A DNA stretch of 18,299 nt, taken from Clostridia bacterium. GTDB taxonomy: Bacteria; Bacillota; Clostridia; HGM11327. The position numbers were made by a program, and so were the translations under genes. Shown here piece after piece: positions 5,318-13,174 of the stretch (position 1 is the stretch's first letter; each line of letters begins with the position of its first letter). Location of the stretch: NCBI GenBank assembly GCA_017935525.1, contig JAGBHJ010000249.1, forward strand, positions 1 to 18,299, in the 5' to 3' direction. The notes beneath the pieces were generated by a model. It did not search any database and was not told where the DNA came from. It worked only from the letters and a program-made list of their open reading frames with translations.

Positions 5318-7303
5318 CTATATCACCGTATAGAAGAATATTACACCCTTTCTCTTGGGCAGGCTTACCGTAAAGCCGTCGCAAAGCTCCTTTGATGAAT
5401 ACTCAAAGCTTTCCCCCGTTTCTCTGTCGGTAAATACGTATTTTTTATCGGGATATATGCAGGGCATTTTAACCAGGAATTCATCATCCTCAGCATGGAT
5501 ATTGCGGATCGCCTGCACAAAGCCCCTATGCTCCGTGCTGTTGTCAAACTGCATAGCATACCAATCCCCGGGGTCACCGTTACAGGGAGTCATGGGATAA
5601 TAATCACCCGAAAGCTCCAGCTCTGCAGCCTCCCTCCATATTGCATCCATACGTATGCCCATCTCAAACGTCTTGTCGTCATCAAAATGCTTTATCATGG
5701 ACGTTAATGCAGGAGTCAATGCGCAATGGAACGCAAACTCGTCAACGGGTCTGTTGCCTGCGCCGCCATATCCCCCTGTTTTGGGGTTGTCCCAACTCAT
5801 GTTGTGAGCACGGAAATAGGGTATCCATTCAAACATTTCCCTGTGCTGCTTTTGCTTGATGGGGTGGTTGCCGTAGCCAACGTCGGTATAGTGCAGGGTT
5901 ACGGCGCGGCGCATAGTTTCAAGATCGTTTCTTCTGCCACCTGCCGCACAGGAATCTATCCACAAGCCCGGGTTGCTAAATACCAATGAATCCCAGTAAT
6001 CCAGATAGCCCTGACCGTGAAGGTTTTCCATCATGCCGATTCTGTCCTCCGTCTCGTTCTGCACCCAGTAGGGCATGGCGTCAAAATTAAAGTCCTGTCT
6101 GTAAACCCTTACGCCATATTCTTTTATCAGTCCGTTTATCTTGTTCTTTAACCATTCCCTTGCCTCTTGATTGCCCAGATCAAACAGCCTGTTATCGTTG
6201 ACGTATCCGTCTGAATTGGTATATTTCAACAGCCATTCGCTGTGCTCCCTGTCTATTTCCTCGCCTGCTACTACTCGTTCCGGCTCAAACCACAGAAGAA
6301 GTCTGGCGCCTTTTTCCCCGCATGCCTTGCCAATGGGCGCCAAGCCGTTAGGAAATCTGGCAGGGTCTGCGTGCCACGTACCTATTCGAGCCCAATTATA
6401 GTCGCAGGGATACCAGCCTGCATCCACCCACCACACGTCGGGCTTCATGCCACGTCTGACGTATTCGTCAAGGGCAAAAAGCTGGTTTTCCTCCGATGCG
6501 GCAGTAAACTCCGGCTTTCCCTCTGCCTCAAAATAATGCAGACAAAGGTTCGGTTGCACGGGCTGACCGTTTTCCCTCGGGAGAATATGCTTCAGATACC
6601 ACTGTCGCCACAGGTTTATTCCTCTGAATGGCGCATCCTCGTTGGTATATGCCATAATATTCAGTCTGGGAGTTCTGAAGGTCTCCCCCGGGTGCAGCAG
6701 AGTATTACATCTCTCCTGACCGCAATTAAACATTACTCCGTCCTCTGTGGGGGATATCTCCGCCACCCATTTTGTGGGCCAGCCTATTGCAAGGCGTATT
6801 TCTCTGTCCTCGCCGTGTAATTTCATATAGGGGAAAGCCCCTTGGCACGATGTACCCGTGGTGGGGGTCAATCTGATGGGCTTGTCAACCGCATCCTTTA
6901 CAAAGCTGTACCCCTCGGGGTTGAGAGTATCGCCGTTACCATGCTCCAGCACAGCAGAGGGGCACTTTATTTCCCCGCCCAATCTGACGTCGGAAATGAT
7001 CTTGGTGTCCTTGTTGCCGTTATTGGTTATATATACCACCCACTCCGTTACAGGAAAATCTCTGTATTCAATATATTCCCCTCGCAGGGTCAATCCGTCC
7101 TTATTTGTTCCCTCAATTATACACTGCACCGTGTTTGCTGTCAACAGCCGTCTGTGGACCTTTGGCGCAAACTCTGCGGGAATGCCCTTTATCTGCCTGT
7201 CGCCCAGCATAAAGCTCAACGGCACGTTATCGGGCTTTGTATACTGCAGTATATCATTTATCAATCCCATATCCCTTGCGGTTATTTTTCGTATTCCTTC
7301 CAT
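5318..7303 (-). CDS. GH36-type alpha-galactosidase
   Basis: A 661-aa glycoside hydrolase with no signal peptide, predicted to remove terminal alpha-galactose (alternatively alpha-GalNAc) from oligosaccharides in the cytoplasm. Residues about 30-245 look like the N-terminal beta-sandwich; about 255-570 form the (beta/alpha)8 catalytic barrel with DVWWVDAGWYP (289-299) and LLLWFEPERV (335-344); the tail is a beta C-domain. The nucleophile is predicted as D404 in YRQDFN and the acid/base as D474 in HYTD, 70 residues apart as in bacterial GH36 enzymes. The motif DSCAAGGRRND (450-460) replaces the more usual CASGGGR pattern and the usual SDxTD is HYTDV, so it is a divergent branch. It is shorter than the roughly 730 aa of classical members. 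AAAGGAG precedes the ATG. It has its own promoter and lies near the GH109 cluster, so the two may act on the same glycans. Confidence 0.88.
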   Translation of the reverse strand: MEGIRKITARDMGLINDILQYTKPDNVPLSFMLGDRQIKGIPAEFAPKVHRRLLTANTVQCIIEGTNKDGLTLRGEYIEYRDFPVTEWVVYITNNGNKDTKIISDVRLGGEIKCPSAVLEHGNGDTLNPEGYSFVKDAVDKPIRLTPTTGTSCQGAFPYMKLHGEDREIRLAIGWPTKWVAEISPTEDGVMFNCGQERCNTLLHPGETFRTPRLNIMAYTNEDAPFRGINLWRQWYLKHILPRENGQPVQPNLCLHYFEAEGKPEFTAASEENQLFALDEYVRRGMKPDVWWVDAGWYPCDYNWARIGTWHADPARFPNGLAPIGKACGEKGARLLLWFEPERVVAGEEIDREHSEWLLKYTNSDGYVNDNRLFDLGNQEAREWLKNKINGLIKEYGVRVYRQDFNFDAMPYWVQNETEDRIGMMENLHGQGYLDYWDSLVFSNPGLWIDSCAAGGRRNDLETMRRAVTLHYTDVGYGNHPIKQKQHREMFEWIPYFRAHNMSWDNPKTGGYGGAGNRPVDEFAFHCALTPALTSMIKHFDDDKTFEMGIRMDAIWREAAELELSGDYYPMTPCNGDPGDWYAMQFDNSTEHRGFVQAIRNIHAEDDEFLVKMPCIYPDKKYVFTDRETGESFEYSSKELCDGFTVSLPKRKGVIFFYTVI

Positions 7304-7379
7304 TGGCTTCTCCTTTGATGTTTTACACCCACTCTACCCCATTTTACGCCAATGCGGTTCGCGGGCATCAGTCAAGGGT

Positions 7380-7409
7380 AGTATATCACAAAGGGCAATA
7401 CTTTGTCAA
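7380..7409 (-). promoter_or_regulatory. Promoter of the GH36 alpha-galactosidase gene
   Basis: On the minus strand: -35 TTGACA (7404-7409, perfect), 18-bp spacer, -10 TATACT (7380-7385) preceded by TGA (extended -10, the same 9-mer TGATATACT as in the regulator promoter). The leader is about 70 nt. A 10-mer GTTTTTTTGA (7413-7422) just upstream also occurs in the core of repeats A and B, but this AT-rich match may be chance. Confidence 0.75.
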
Positions 7410-7441
7410 GACGTTTTTTTGATAAAAAAGTCGTAATATAA

Positions 7442-7470
7442 TTGAAAAATCAAGGGAATTATGTTATAAT
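7442..7470 (+). promoter_or_regulatory. Strong promoter of the AIM24-family operon
   Basis: -35 TTGAAA (7442-7447), 17-bp spacer, -10 TATAAT (7465-7470) with upstream TGT, so a near-consensus extended -10 promoter. Transcription should start near 7477. The leader holds a small hairpin GCGG-tgttc-CCGC and the ribosome binding site GGGAGGT (7508-7514). Confidence 0.85.
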
Positions 7471-7520
7471 AACTACAAAGAGGCGGTGTTCCCGCTACAA
7501 AAAACCGGGAGGTAATTGAT

Positions 7521-8207
7521 ATGTTGGATTATAAAATAGAGGGCGGCTCTCTGCCCGTTGTAATATGCTACCCACAGGCGGGGCAGACTATTTGTACACA
7601 AAACGGCGCCATGAGCTGGATGTCCCCCAATATCGAAATGGAAACAAAGGGCGGCGGACTTGGTAAGATGTTTTCGAGAATGCTTTCTGGAGAGTCAATG
7701 TTCCTCAGCGAATACACGGCAGTAGGCGGCAGCGGTATGATCGCATTTGCATCATCCTTCCCCGGCTCCATAGTCCCCTTTGAGGTTTCTGCGGGCAATT
7801 CCATAATCATCCAGAAAAAGAGCTTTTTGGCAATGGAAAAGGGCTTGGAGCTTTCCATGTTCTTCCAGAAAAGACTGGGTACTGGATTTTTTGGCGGCGA
7901 AGGCTTTATAATGCAGAAGGTTTCGGGCAACGGAATCGTCTTTATTGAGATCGACGGCTATTGTAAGGAATACGAGCTCAGAGAGAACGAAACCATGCTG
8001 ATCGACACGGGATACCTTGCCGCTATGACGGAGTCCTGCACAATGGACGTTGTTCCTGTAAAGGGTGCAAAAAATATGTTCTTTGGCGGTGACGGTGTAT
8101 TCCACACAAAGGTAACGGGCCCCGGTAAGGTATACCTGCAGACAATGCCTGCTTACGCTTTGGCTTCTGCTATCATGCCCTATATTCCCCACGGCTCAAA
8201 CGACTGA
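7521..8207 (+). CDS. AIM24 / TIGR00266-family protein
   Basis: A 228-aa protein of the AIM24 family (formerly DUF124), a beta-rich fold of bacteria and mitochondria whose bacterial function is not established. Family features seen: an N-terminal strand region ending in GAMSWMSPNIEMET (residues 29-42); a glycine-rich stretch KGGGLGKMFSRMLSGES; then FLSEYTAVGGSGMIAFASSFPGSIVPFEV; and the later GLGTGFFGGEGFIMQKVSGNG-like segment and a YELRENETMLIDTGYLAAM segment. There is no signal peptide or transmembrane helix, so it is probably cytoplasmic or membrane-peripheral. The length is normal. The ATG has a strong GGGAGGT site. It is followed 25 nt later by the glycine/arginine-repeat membrane protein gene, with no terminator between, so the two are likely cotranscribed and may work together at the membrane. 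Confidence 0.88.
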   Translation: MLDYKIEGGSLPVVICYPQAGQTICTQNGAMSWMSPNIEMETKGGGLGKMFSRMLSGESMFLSEYTAVGGSGMIAFASSFPGSIVPFEVSAGNSIIIQKKSFLAMEKGLELSMFFQKRLGTGFFGGEGFIMQKVSGNGIVFIEIDGYCKEYELRENETMLIDTGYLAAMTESCTMDVVPVKGAKNMFFGGDGVFHTKVTGPGKVYLQTMPAYALASAIMPYIPHGSND

Positions 8208-8232
8208 TAAAAAATAAGAGAGGAGAATTATT

Positions 8233-9156
8233 ATGGCAGGACCGGGAGGAGGCTCTCGCGGCGGCGGCTTTGGCGGCGGCTCTCGCGGTAGCTTTGGCGG
8301 AGGTTCACGAGGTGGCTTTGGAGGTGGCTCCAGAGGCAGCTTTGGCAGGCCGAGAGGTGGATTTCACCACCACACAGGATTTTACAGACCCAGAATACAT
8401 TTTGGCTTCCCATTTTTCGGCAGAAGGTATTACGGCGGAGGAATTATCCACAGTATCACAGGTGTGATATACCTATTGATCTTTTTGGCATTCCTTGCAA
8501 TATATCTTTTCGGTAACTTTACAAGCTCCGTCGGCACAGCGGTAGGCAATATCGCATCGGGCGGTAGCAGTAAGTACAACGAGAAGCAATTTCAGGACTT
8601 TGCAAGTGCAGAATACGCCAAGCATTTTTCATCCTCGGAAAAGGGCATGATGATAGTTTTTCTGACGGATGAAGATGCCACGGGATATTATACCATCGCT
8701 TGGGTAGGGAACGATATTCCAACGCCCATATACAACGAAATGGGTGACGAGACCACAGCCTTCGGACGCATTATGCTGGACAATATCAACTCGGAATTCC
8801 ACGCACATTCGCTGGCTAAAAATCTGACAGCTGCCGTGGAGGATCTAAGAGATTATATGGCTCACAATTACGACCCCGTTGACTTTGCGTCGCAGATGGC
8901 AAATTTTGACTCCAGAATAACCAATTATTCCAGACTCAGCATCCAGGAAGGCAATATAAACAACGCTCTCAAGAGCTTCCACCATACCACGGGCATACCC
9001 ATGGTGATAGTTGTTCAGAATATGGAGGCTGTTTTTGTCAAGACTATTGACAAATCATCCATTGTAACTGTGCTGTTGACCATTGGCGTTATTGCCATTG
9101 TGGTGTATGCGGTAGTAAAGCGCAGGAGACAACCACAGCACGACGACGTAGCATAA
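8233..9156 (+). CDS. Two-TM membrane protein with Gly/Arg/Ser repeat N-terminus, TPM-like extracytoplasmic domain
   Basis: A 307-aa protein I do not recognise as a named family member. Residues 4-43 are low complexity, with an 8-residue unit FGGGSRG(S/G) repeated in tandem (24-nt period in the DNA), followed by a His/Arg/Tyr-rich stretch. TM1 is about residues 72-94 and TM2 about 275-295, followed by KRRR. Positive residues at both ends predict both termini inside and residues 95-274 outside. This outer part twice shows a helix leading into a hydrophobic strand (HFSSSEKGMMIVFLT and SFHHTTGIPMVIVV), which resembles TPM-type domains (YgcG/Psb32) only loosely. It starts with GAGGAG upstream of the ATG, 25 nt after the AIM24 gene, and ends at a strong terminator. 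Function unknown; a membrane-quality or stress role is one guess from AIM24 linkage. Confidence 0.8.
   Translation: MAGPGGGSRGGGFGGGSRGSFGGGSRGGFGGGSRGSFGRPRGGFHHHTGFYRPRIHFGFPFFGRRYYGGGIIHSITGVIYLLIFLAFLAIYLFGNFTSSVGTAVGNIASGGSSKYNEKQFQDFASAEYAKHFSSSEKGMMIVFLTDEDATGYYTIAWVGNDIPTPIYNEMGDETTAFGRIMLDNINSEFHAHSLAKNLTAAVEDLRDYMAHNYDPVDFASQMANFDSRITNYSRLSIQEGNINNALKSFHHTTGIPMVIVVQNMEAVFVKTIDKSSIVTVLLTIGVIAIVVYAVVKRRRQPQHDDVA
8254..8349 (+). repeat. In-frame 24-bp tandem repeat encoding FGGGSRG units
   Basis: About four imperfect 24-bp units, each encoding FGGGSRG plus S or G (the last is degenerate, FGRPRG). Synonymous codons differ between units (TCTCGC, TCACGA, TCCAGA for SR), so the protein repeat is kept while the DNA has drifted. 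This indicates selection on the peptide rather than a recent slippage event. Confidence 0.75.
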
Positions 9157-9200
9157 AAAACAAAACGCTTATGACCAAACGATCATAAGCGTTATTTTTA
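9157..9200. terminator. Bidirectional terminator between the two-gene operon and atpC
   Basis: Stem AACGCTTATGA (9164-9174) pairs perfectly over 11 bp with TCATAAGCGTT (9183-9193), loop of 8. T-rich tracts follow on both strands (ATTTTTATT on plus; TTTTGTTTTTT on minus). It ends the rightward membrane-protein transcript and the leftward atp operon; the atpC stop codon (9198-9200) touches it. Confidence 0.88.
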
Positions 9201-9464
9201 TTCTTCCACAAATTTGAATGAGCCGGAAATATACGTCACCTTGTCCGTATCCACCGTCAGCAGTCCGCCCTTGGAGGTTGCAGTCAGCTTTTTGTCCTCC
9301 TGCACCCAAACAGCGCAGGGAGCTTCCTTTACCCACGTTACAAACGGGATATGCCCTGCCATTACGGCAAGCTCACCGTCCACTCCTCTTACGTCAAGCT
9401 TATAAACGTCACCCTCAAACAAATTGCCATCGGGAGACGACACCGTCAGTCGAAAGGTCTTCAT
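9198..9464 (-). CDS. atpC: ATP synthase F1 epsilon subunit, short form
   Basis: An 88-aa epsilon subunit, last gene of the ATP synthase operon. It links gamma to the c-ring in the central stalk. The sequence covers the N-terminal ten-strand beta-sandwich: LTVSSPDGNLFEGDVYKLDVRGVDGELAVMAGHIPFV carries the family pattern (GELGILPGH-like as GELAVMAGH), and it ends with GGLLTVDTDKVTYISGSF. The usual C-terminal helical hairpin, about 45-50 residues that can extend into F1 and inhibit ATP hydrolysis, is absent. The stop is followed at once by the terminator, so there is no hidden frameshifted extension. The start ATG overlaps the atpD stop by 4 nt (ATGA), which indicates translational coupling. Confidence 0.93.
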   Translation of the reverse strand: MKTFRLTVSSPDGNLFEGDVYKLDVRGVDGELAVMAGHIPFVTWVKEAPCAVWVQEDKKLTATSKGGLLTVDTDKVTYISGSFKFVEE

Positions 9465-10870
9465 GCCTGCACCTGCTTTGCTTTTGCGATAGCCTCGTCG
9501 ATCGTTCCCACAAAAAGGAATGCGGACTCGGGCAGATCATCGTGCTTACCCTCAATTATCTCCTTAAAGCCGCGGACAGTTTCCGCCACGGGCACGTAAG
9601 TACCCTTGATGCCCGTAAACTTTTCAGATACGTCAAAGGGCTGGGAAAGGAATCTCTGTATCTTTCTTGCCCTTGCAACCAGCAGCTTGTCGCTGTCGGA
9701 AAGCTCATCCATACCCATGATGGCGATGATATCCATCAGCTCGTTGTACCTTTGGAGGATCCTCTGGACCTCCTTTGCAACGTCATAATGCTCCTGGCCC
9801 ACAACGTCGGGGGAAAGTATTCTGCTGGATGACTCCAGAGGGTCAACCGCAGGATAAATACCCTGTGATGCAATGCTTCTTGCAAGCACTGTGGTAGCGT
9901 CCAGATGGGCAAAGGTAGTTGAAGGCGCAGGGTCTGTAAGGTCATCCGCAGGCACGTAAACCGCCTGGATGGATGTAATAGAACCCTTCTTTGTGGATGT
10001 GATCCTCTCCTGCAGAGCGCCCATTTCCGTCGCCAGAGTGGGCTGATAGCCTACCGCGGAGGGCATTCTGCCCAAAAGCGCAGAAACCTCGCTGCCCGCC
10101 TGGGTAAATCTGAATATATTGTCTATAAACAGCAGCACATCCTGACCCTGGCTATCTCTGAAATACTCCGCCATTGTCAAGCCCGAAAGTGCTACTCTCA
10201 TTCTTGCGCCCGGAGGCTCGTTCATCTGACCGTACACAAGAGCAGTATTGTTGATAACGCCCGACTGCTTCATCTCGTTATAAAGGTCGTTACCCTCACG
10301 TGTTCTCTCGCCAACGCCGGAGAATACGGAAATACCGCCATGCTCCTTTGCAATGTTGTTTATAAGCTCCATAATGAGCACGGTCTTACCAACGCCCGCA
10401 CCGCCAAACAAGCCGATCTTGCCACCCTTTGAGTATGGGCAGATAAGGTCGATTACCTTGATGCCCGTTTCAAATATCTCGGCGCTTGTTGCCAGCTCCT
10501 CATACTTTGGCGCACTGCGGTGTATATTCCAACGCTCCTTTGTGACGGGGGTGGGGATATTGTCCACCGCTTCGCCCAAAACGTTGAATATTCTGCCCAG
10601 CGTTTCCTCACCAACGGGAACACTGATGGATGCGCCCGTGTCAACAACGTCCACGTTCCTCTGCAAGCCGTCAGTTGATGCCATGGCTATACATCTGGCA
10701 GTATTGTCGCCAATATGCTGAGCCACCTCAACAGTAAGTGTTCTGTCACCTATCTTGATGGTAAGGGCATTATATATCTCCGGCAATTCTCCCTCGTTAA
10801 ACTGAACGTCAACAACGGGGCCCATTACCTGGAGCACCTTTCCTATATTGTTCTTTTCCAAATCCTTCAC
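9461..10870 (-). CDS. atpD: ATP synthase F1 beta subunit
   Basis: The catalytic subunit of F1 (469 aa as drawn) makes or hydrolyses ATP at the alpha/beta interface. Walker A GGAGVGKT is at residues 156-163; the catalytic glutamate is E188 in GVGERTREGNDLY; the DELSEED region reads DELSDSD. The drawn start is GTG (10868-10870), only 3 nt after the atpG stop and with no room for a ribosome site. An in-frame TTG at 10859-10861 has GAGGTG about 6 nt upstream and would begin MEKNNIGKVLQV, which fits family N-termini better; that start (466 aa) may be the real one. It is tightly packed between atpG and atpC and couples to atpC by a 4-nt overlap. Confidence 0.95.
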   Translation of the reverse strand: MKDLEKNNIGKVLQVMGPVVDVQFNEGELPEIYNALTIKIGDRTLTVEVAQHIGDNTARCIAMASTDGLQRNVDVVDTGASISVPVGEETLGRIFNVLGEAVDNIPTPVTKERWNIHRSAPKYEELATSAEIFETGIKVIDLICPYSKGGKIGLFGGAGVGKTVLIMELINNIAKEHGGISVFSGVGERTREGNDLYNEMKQSGVINNTALVYGQMNEPPGARMRVALSGLTMAEYFRDSQGQDVLLFIDNIFRFTQAGSEVSALLGRMPSAVGYQPTLATEMGALQERITSTKKGSITSIQAVYVPADDLTDPAPSTTFAHLDATTVLARSIASQGIYPAVDPLESSSRILSPDVVGQEHYDVAKEVQRILQRYNELMDIIAIMGMDELSDSDKLLVARARKIQRFLSQPFDVSEKFTGIKGTYVPVAETVRGFKEIIEGKHDDLPESAFLFVGTIDEAIAKAKQVQA

Positions 10871-10873
10871 CTC

Positions 10874-11680
10874 TTAATCAATACCGCTACCGGCAACTAT
10901 CTCCGTTATCTCCTGAGTAATTGCACCCTGCCTTGCTCTGTTATACTCAAGGCTCAGATCGTCTATCATCTGCTTTGCATTTTTGCCTGCGGAATCCATT
11001 GCCATTCTTCTTGCCGCGACCTCGCAAGCAAAGCTTTCTCTGGCAGTAGCAGTCAAAATACCTGCCACGTATTCCTTTATCGCCATATTCAGCACCGTCA
11101 GATGGTCGGGCTCATAAATTACCCCCACCTCGTTGGGCTTTGCCGTTCTTTCCAAGGGCAAAAGCCATTTTACCGTTGCCTCCTGAGTCATAACGGAATG
11201 ATATTCCGTATATACGACGCCAAGTCTGTCGTACTCCCCTGCCGCAAAATCACGGCACAGCATCTCTGCCAGCTCCAACGCTTGCTCAAAAGAGAATCTT
11301 TCCGACGAAACGATCGTATGCTGAAATCTCTCGCAGGCTCTCTTGCCTATGGGGATAAACTCGGCACCCTCGTATTCCCTGCAAAGTCTGAATATATTGG
11401 CATTATAGCCCCCGGCAAGGCCTCTGTCGCCCGCTATTACAACAAGGCGAGTTCTGCCGCCGTCCCTTTTTTGCATATAGGGGCTTTTCTGTGACTCCTG
11501 CTGACTTATCAGCAACGACATGGACTTTTCCAGGGACAATGTATACTGCCTTGCCTTCAGCATTGCCTCGTTAGCTTTTCTGATCTTGGAGGAAGCCACC
11601 AAGCCCATTGCCTTTGTCAGCTGTTGGGTGGAGGTAACACTTTTTATTCTGACGCGCAGCGCCTTGGTATTACCTGCCAT
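10874..11680 (-). CDS. atpG: ATP synthase F1 gamma subunit
   Basis: The 268-aa rotor shaft of F1, slightly shorter than the common 285-290 aa. The conserved N-terminal helix IKSVTSTQQLTKAMGLVASSKIRKA (about 13-37) contains the TxKAMxLVAxSK pattern, and the C-terminal helix ends with EYNRARQGAITQEITEIVAG, the signature that inserts into the alpha3beta3 core. GDRGLAGGYN in the middle is also typical (SDRGLCGGxN in others). The start ATG lies 3 nt after the atpA stop, with AAGGTG inside the end of atpA as the likely ribosome site, so translation is probably coupled to atpA. Confidence 0.95.
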   Translation of the reverse strand: MAGNTKALRVRIKSVTSTQQLTKAMGLVASSKIRKANEAMLKARQYTLSLEKSMSLLISQQESQKSPYMQKRDGGRTRLVVIAGDRGLAGGYNANIFRLCREYEGAEFIPIGKRACERFQHTIVSSERFSFEQALELAEMLCRDFAAGEYDRLGVVYTEYHSVMTQEATVKWLLPLERTAKPNEVGVIYEPDHLTVLNMAIKEYVAGILTATARESFACEVAARRMAMDSAGKNAKQMIDDLSLEYNRARQGAITQEITEIVAGSGID

Positions 11681-11683
11681 GGC

Positions 11684-13174
11684 TTACACCTTCATTTCCT
11701 CAAGGATCTCTTTCAATCTATCCTCGTCGCATTGGTCGTAATATCCGTTCTCAATGCGTTCCAGCCAATCCGTATGCTCGTTTTCTATCTTTGCATACAA
11801 CCTCTGCTCGTACTCACGGACTGCCTTTACCTCAACCTTGTCAAGATAACCCTTTGTTGCGGCATATACTATTGCAACCTGGCAACCAACTCTTACGGGT
11901 GCATTTCTGCCCTGCTTGAGCACCTCAACTATTCTTTCGCCCAAGGCAAGTCTTCTCTTTGTATCCGCATCAAGGTCGCTGCCGAACTGTGCAAAGGACT
12001 GCAGCTCTCTGTACTGGGAGTACAAAAGCTTAAGCTCGCCGGACACCTTTTTCATCGCCTTCAGCTGTGCAGAACCACCTACACGGCTGACTGATATACC
12101 CGGGTTGATGGCAGGCATGATACCCGAATGGAAAAGTTCCGTTTCCAGAAATATCTGTCCGTCTGTGATGGATATAACGTTTGTGGGGATGTACGCAGAA
12201 ACGTCACCCGCCTGGGTCTCGATTATGGGCAATGCAGTAATTGAGCCGCCGCCGTATTCCTCCGCAACGCAAGCCGCCCTCTCCAGCAATCTGGAATGGA
12301 GGTAGAATACGTCACCGGGATACGCCTCTCTGCCCGGAGGTCTGCGGATAAGCAACGACAATGCTCTGTACGCCACCGCGTGCTTTGAAAGATCGTCATA
12401 TATTATCAGCACGTCCTTACCCTGCTCGCGGAAGTATTCCGCCATTGCGCAACCGCTGTAAGGCGCAATGTACTGCAAGGGAGCACTTTCTGCCGCCGTA
12501 GCAGATACCACTATGGTGTAATCCATAGCACCGTAGTAATCCAGCTCGCTTACAAGCTTTGCAACGGATGTGCTCTTTTGACCAATGGCAACGTAGATAC
12601 AGATAACACCCGTGTTTTTCTGATTCATTATGGTGTCGATAACTATCTCCGTCTTACCTGTCTGTCTGTCTCCTATAATAAGCTCTCTCTGTCCTCTGCC
12701 GATGGGGATCATACTGTCAATAGCCTTGATACCTGTCTGCAACGGAACGCTTACGCTTTTGCGCTCTATAATTCCCGGAGCCTCCGACTCAATAGGTCTT
12801 GTGCCGCTTGATTCGATGGGGCCCTTGCCGTCAATAGGTTCGCCCAAAGCATCCACTACTCTGCCAAGGAAGCCCTCACCCACAGGCACGGAAAGCACCT
12901 TGCCCGTTCTCTTTACCATTGAGCCTTCCTTGATGTTGTTTTTGTTAGAAAGCACCGCAACGGACACAGTTTCCTTTTCCAGATTCTGTGCCATGCCAAA
13001 GCTACCGTCATCAAACTCCAGCAACTCGTTTGCCATGCAATTCTGTATGCCGTACACTCTTGCAATGCCGTCGCCCACAAGGATAACCTTGCCTGTTTCC
13101 AGCATCTGCGCACGGGACTTATAATTTTCTATCTGTGATTTTATTATACTGCTTATCTGTGCAGGATCCTTCAT
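11684..13174 (-). CDS. atpA: ATP synthase F1 alpha subunit
   Basis: A 496-aa non-catalytic nucleotide-binding subunit of F1. Walker A GDRQTGKT is at residues 168-175, the DELTA-type QTGIKAIDSMIPIGRGQRELIIGD stretch precedes it, and the signature PAINPGISVSRVGGSAQ supplies the arginine finger R364 that completes the catalytic site of beta. The length is normal for the family. The ATG overlaps the atpH stop by 4 nt (ATGA), so its translation is coupled to the delta subunit; atpG follows after 3 nt. Nothing unusual is seen in the sequence. Confidence 0.96.
   Translation of the reverse strand: MKDPAQISSIIKSQIENYKSRAQMLETGKVILVGDGIARVYGIQNCMANELLEFDDGSFGMAQNLEKETVSVAVLSNKNNIKEGSMVKRTGKVLSVPVGEGFLGRVVDALGEPIDGKGPIESSGTRPIESEAPGIIERKSVSVPLQTGIKAIDSMIPIGRGQRELIIGDRQTGKTEIVIDTIMNQKNTGVICIYVAIGQKSTSVAKLVSELDYYGAMDYTIVVSATAAESAPLQYIAPYSGCAMAEYFREQGKDVLIIYDDLSKHAVAYRALSLLIRRPPGREAYPGDVFYLHSRLLERAACVAEEYGGGSITALPIIETQAGDVSAYIPTNVISITDGQIFLETELFHSGIMPAINPGISVSRVGGSAQLKAMKKVSGELKLLYSQYRELQSFAQFGSDLDADTKRRLALGERIVEVLKQGRNAPVRVGCQVAIVYAATKGYLDKVEVKAVREYEQRLYAKIENEHTDWLERIENGYYDQCDEDRLKEILEEMKV

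Noticed and set aside
5115..5333. 72-aa open frame in the hairpin region
   Set aside because: It is built from the mini-repeats and the terminator hairpin, has no ribosome binding site and no recognisable domain.
9157..9200. Frameshifted C-terminal half of epsilon downstream of the atpC stop
   Set aside because: The stop is followed directly by the terminator and then the convergent gene, so no remnant of a helical domain can be present.
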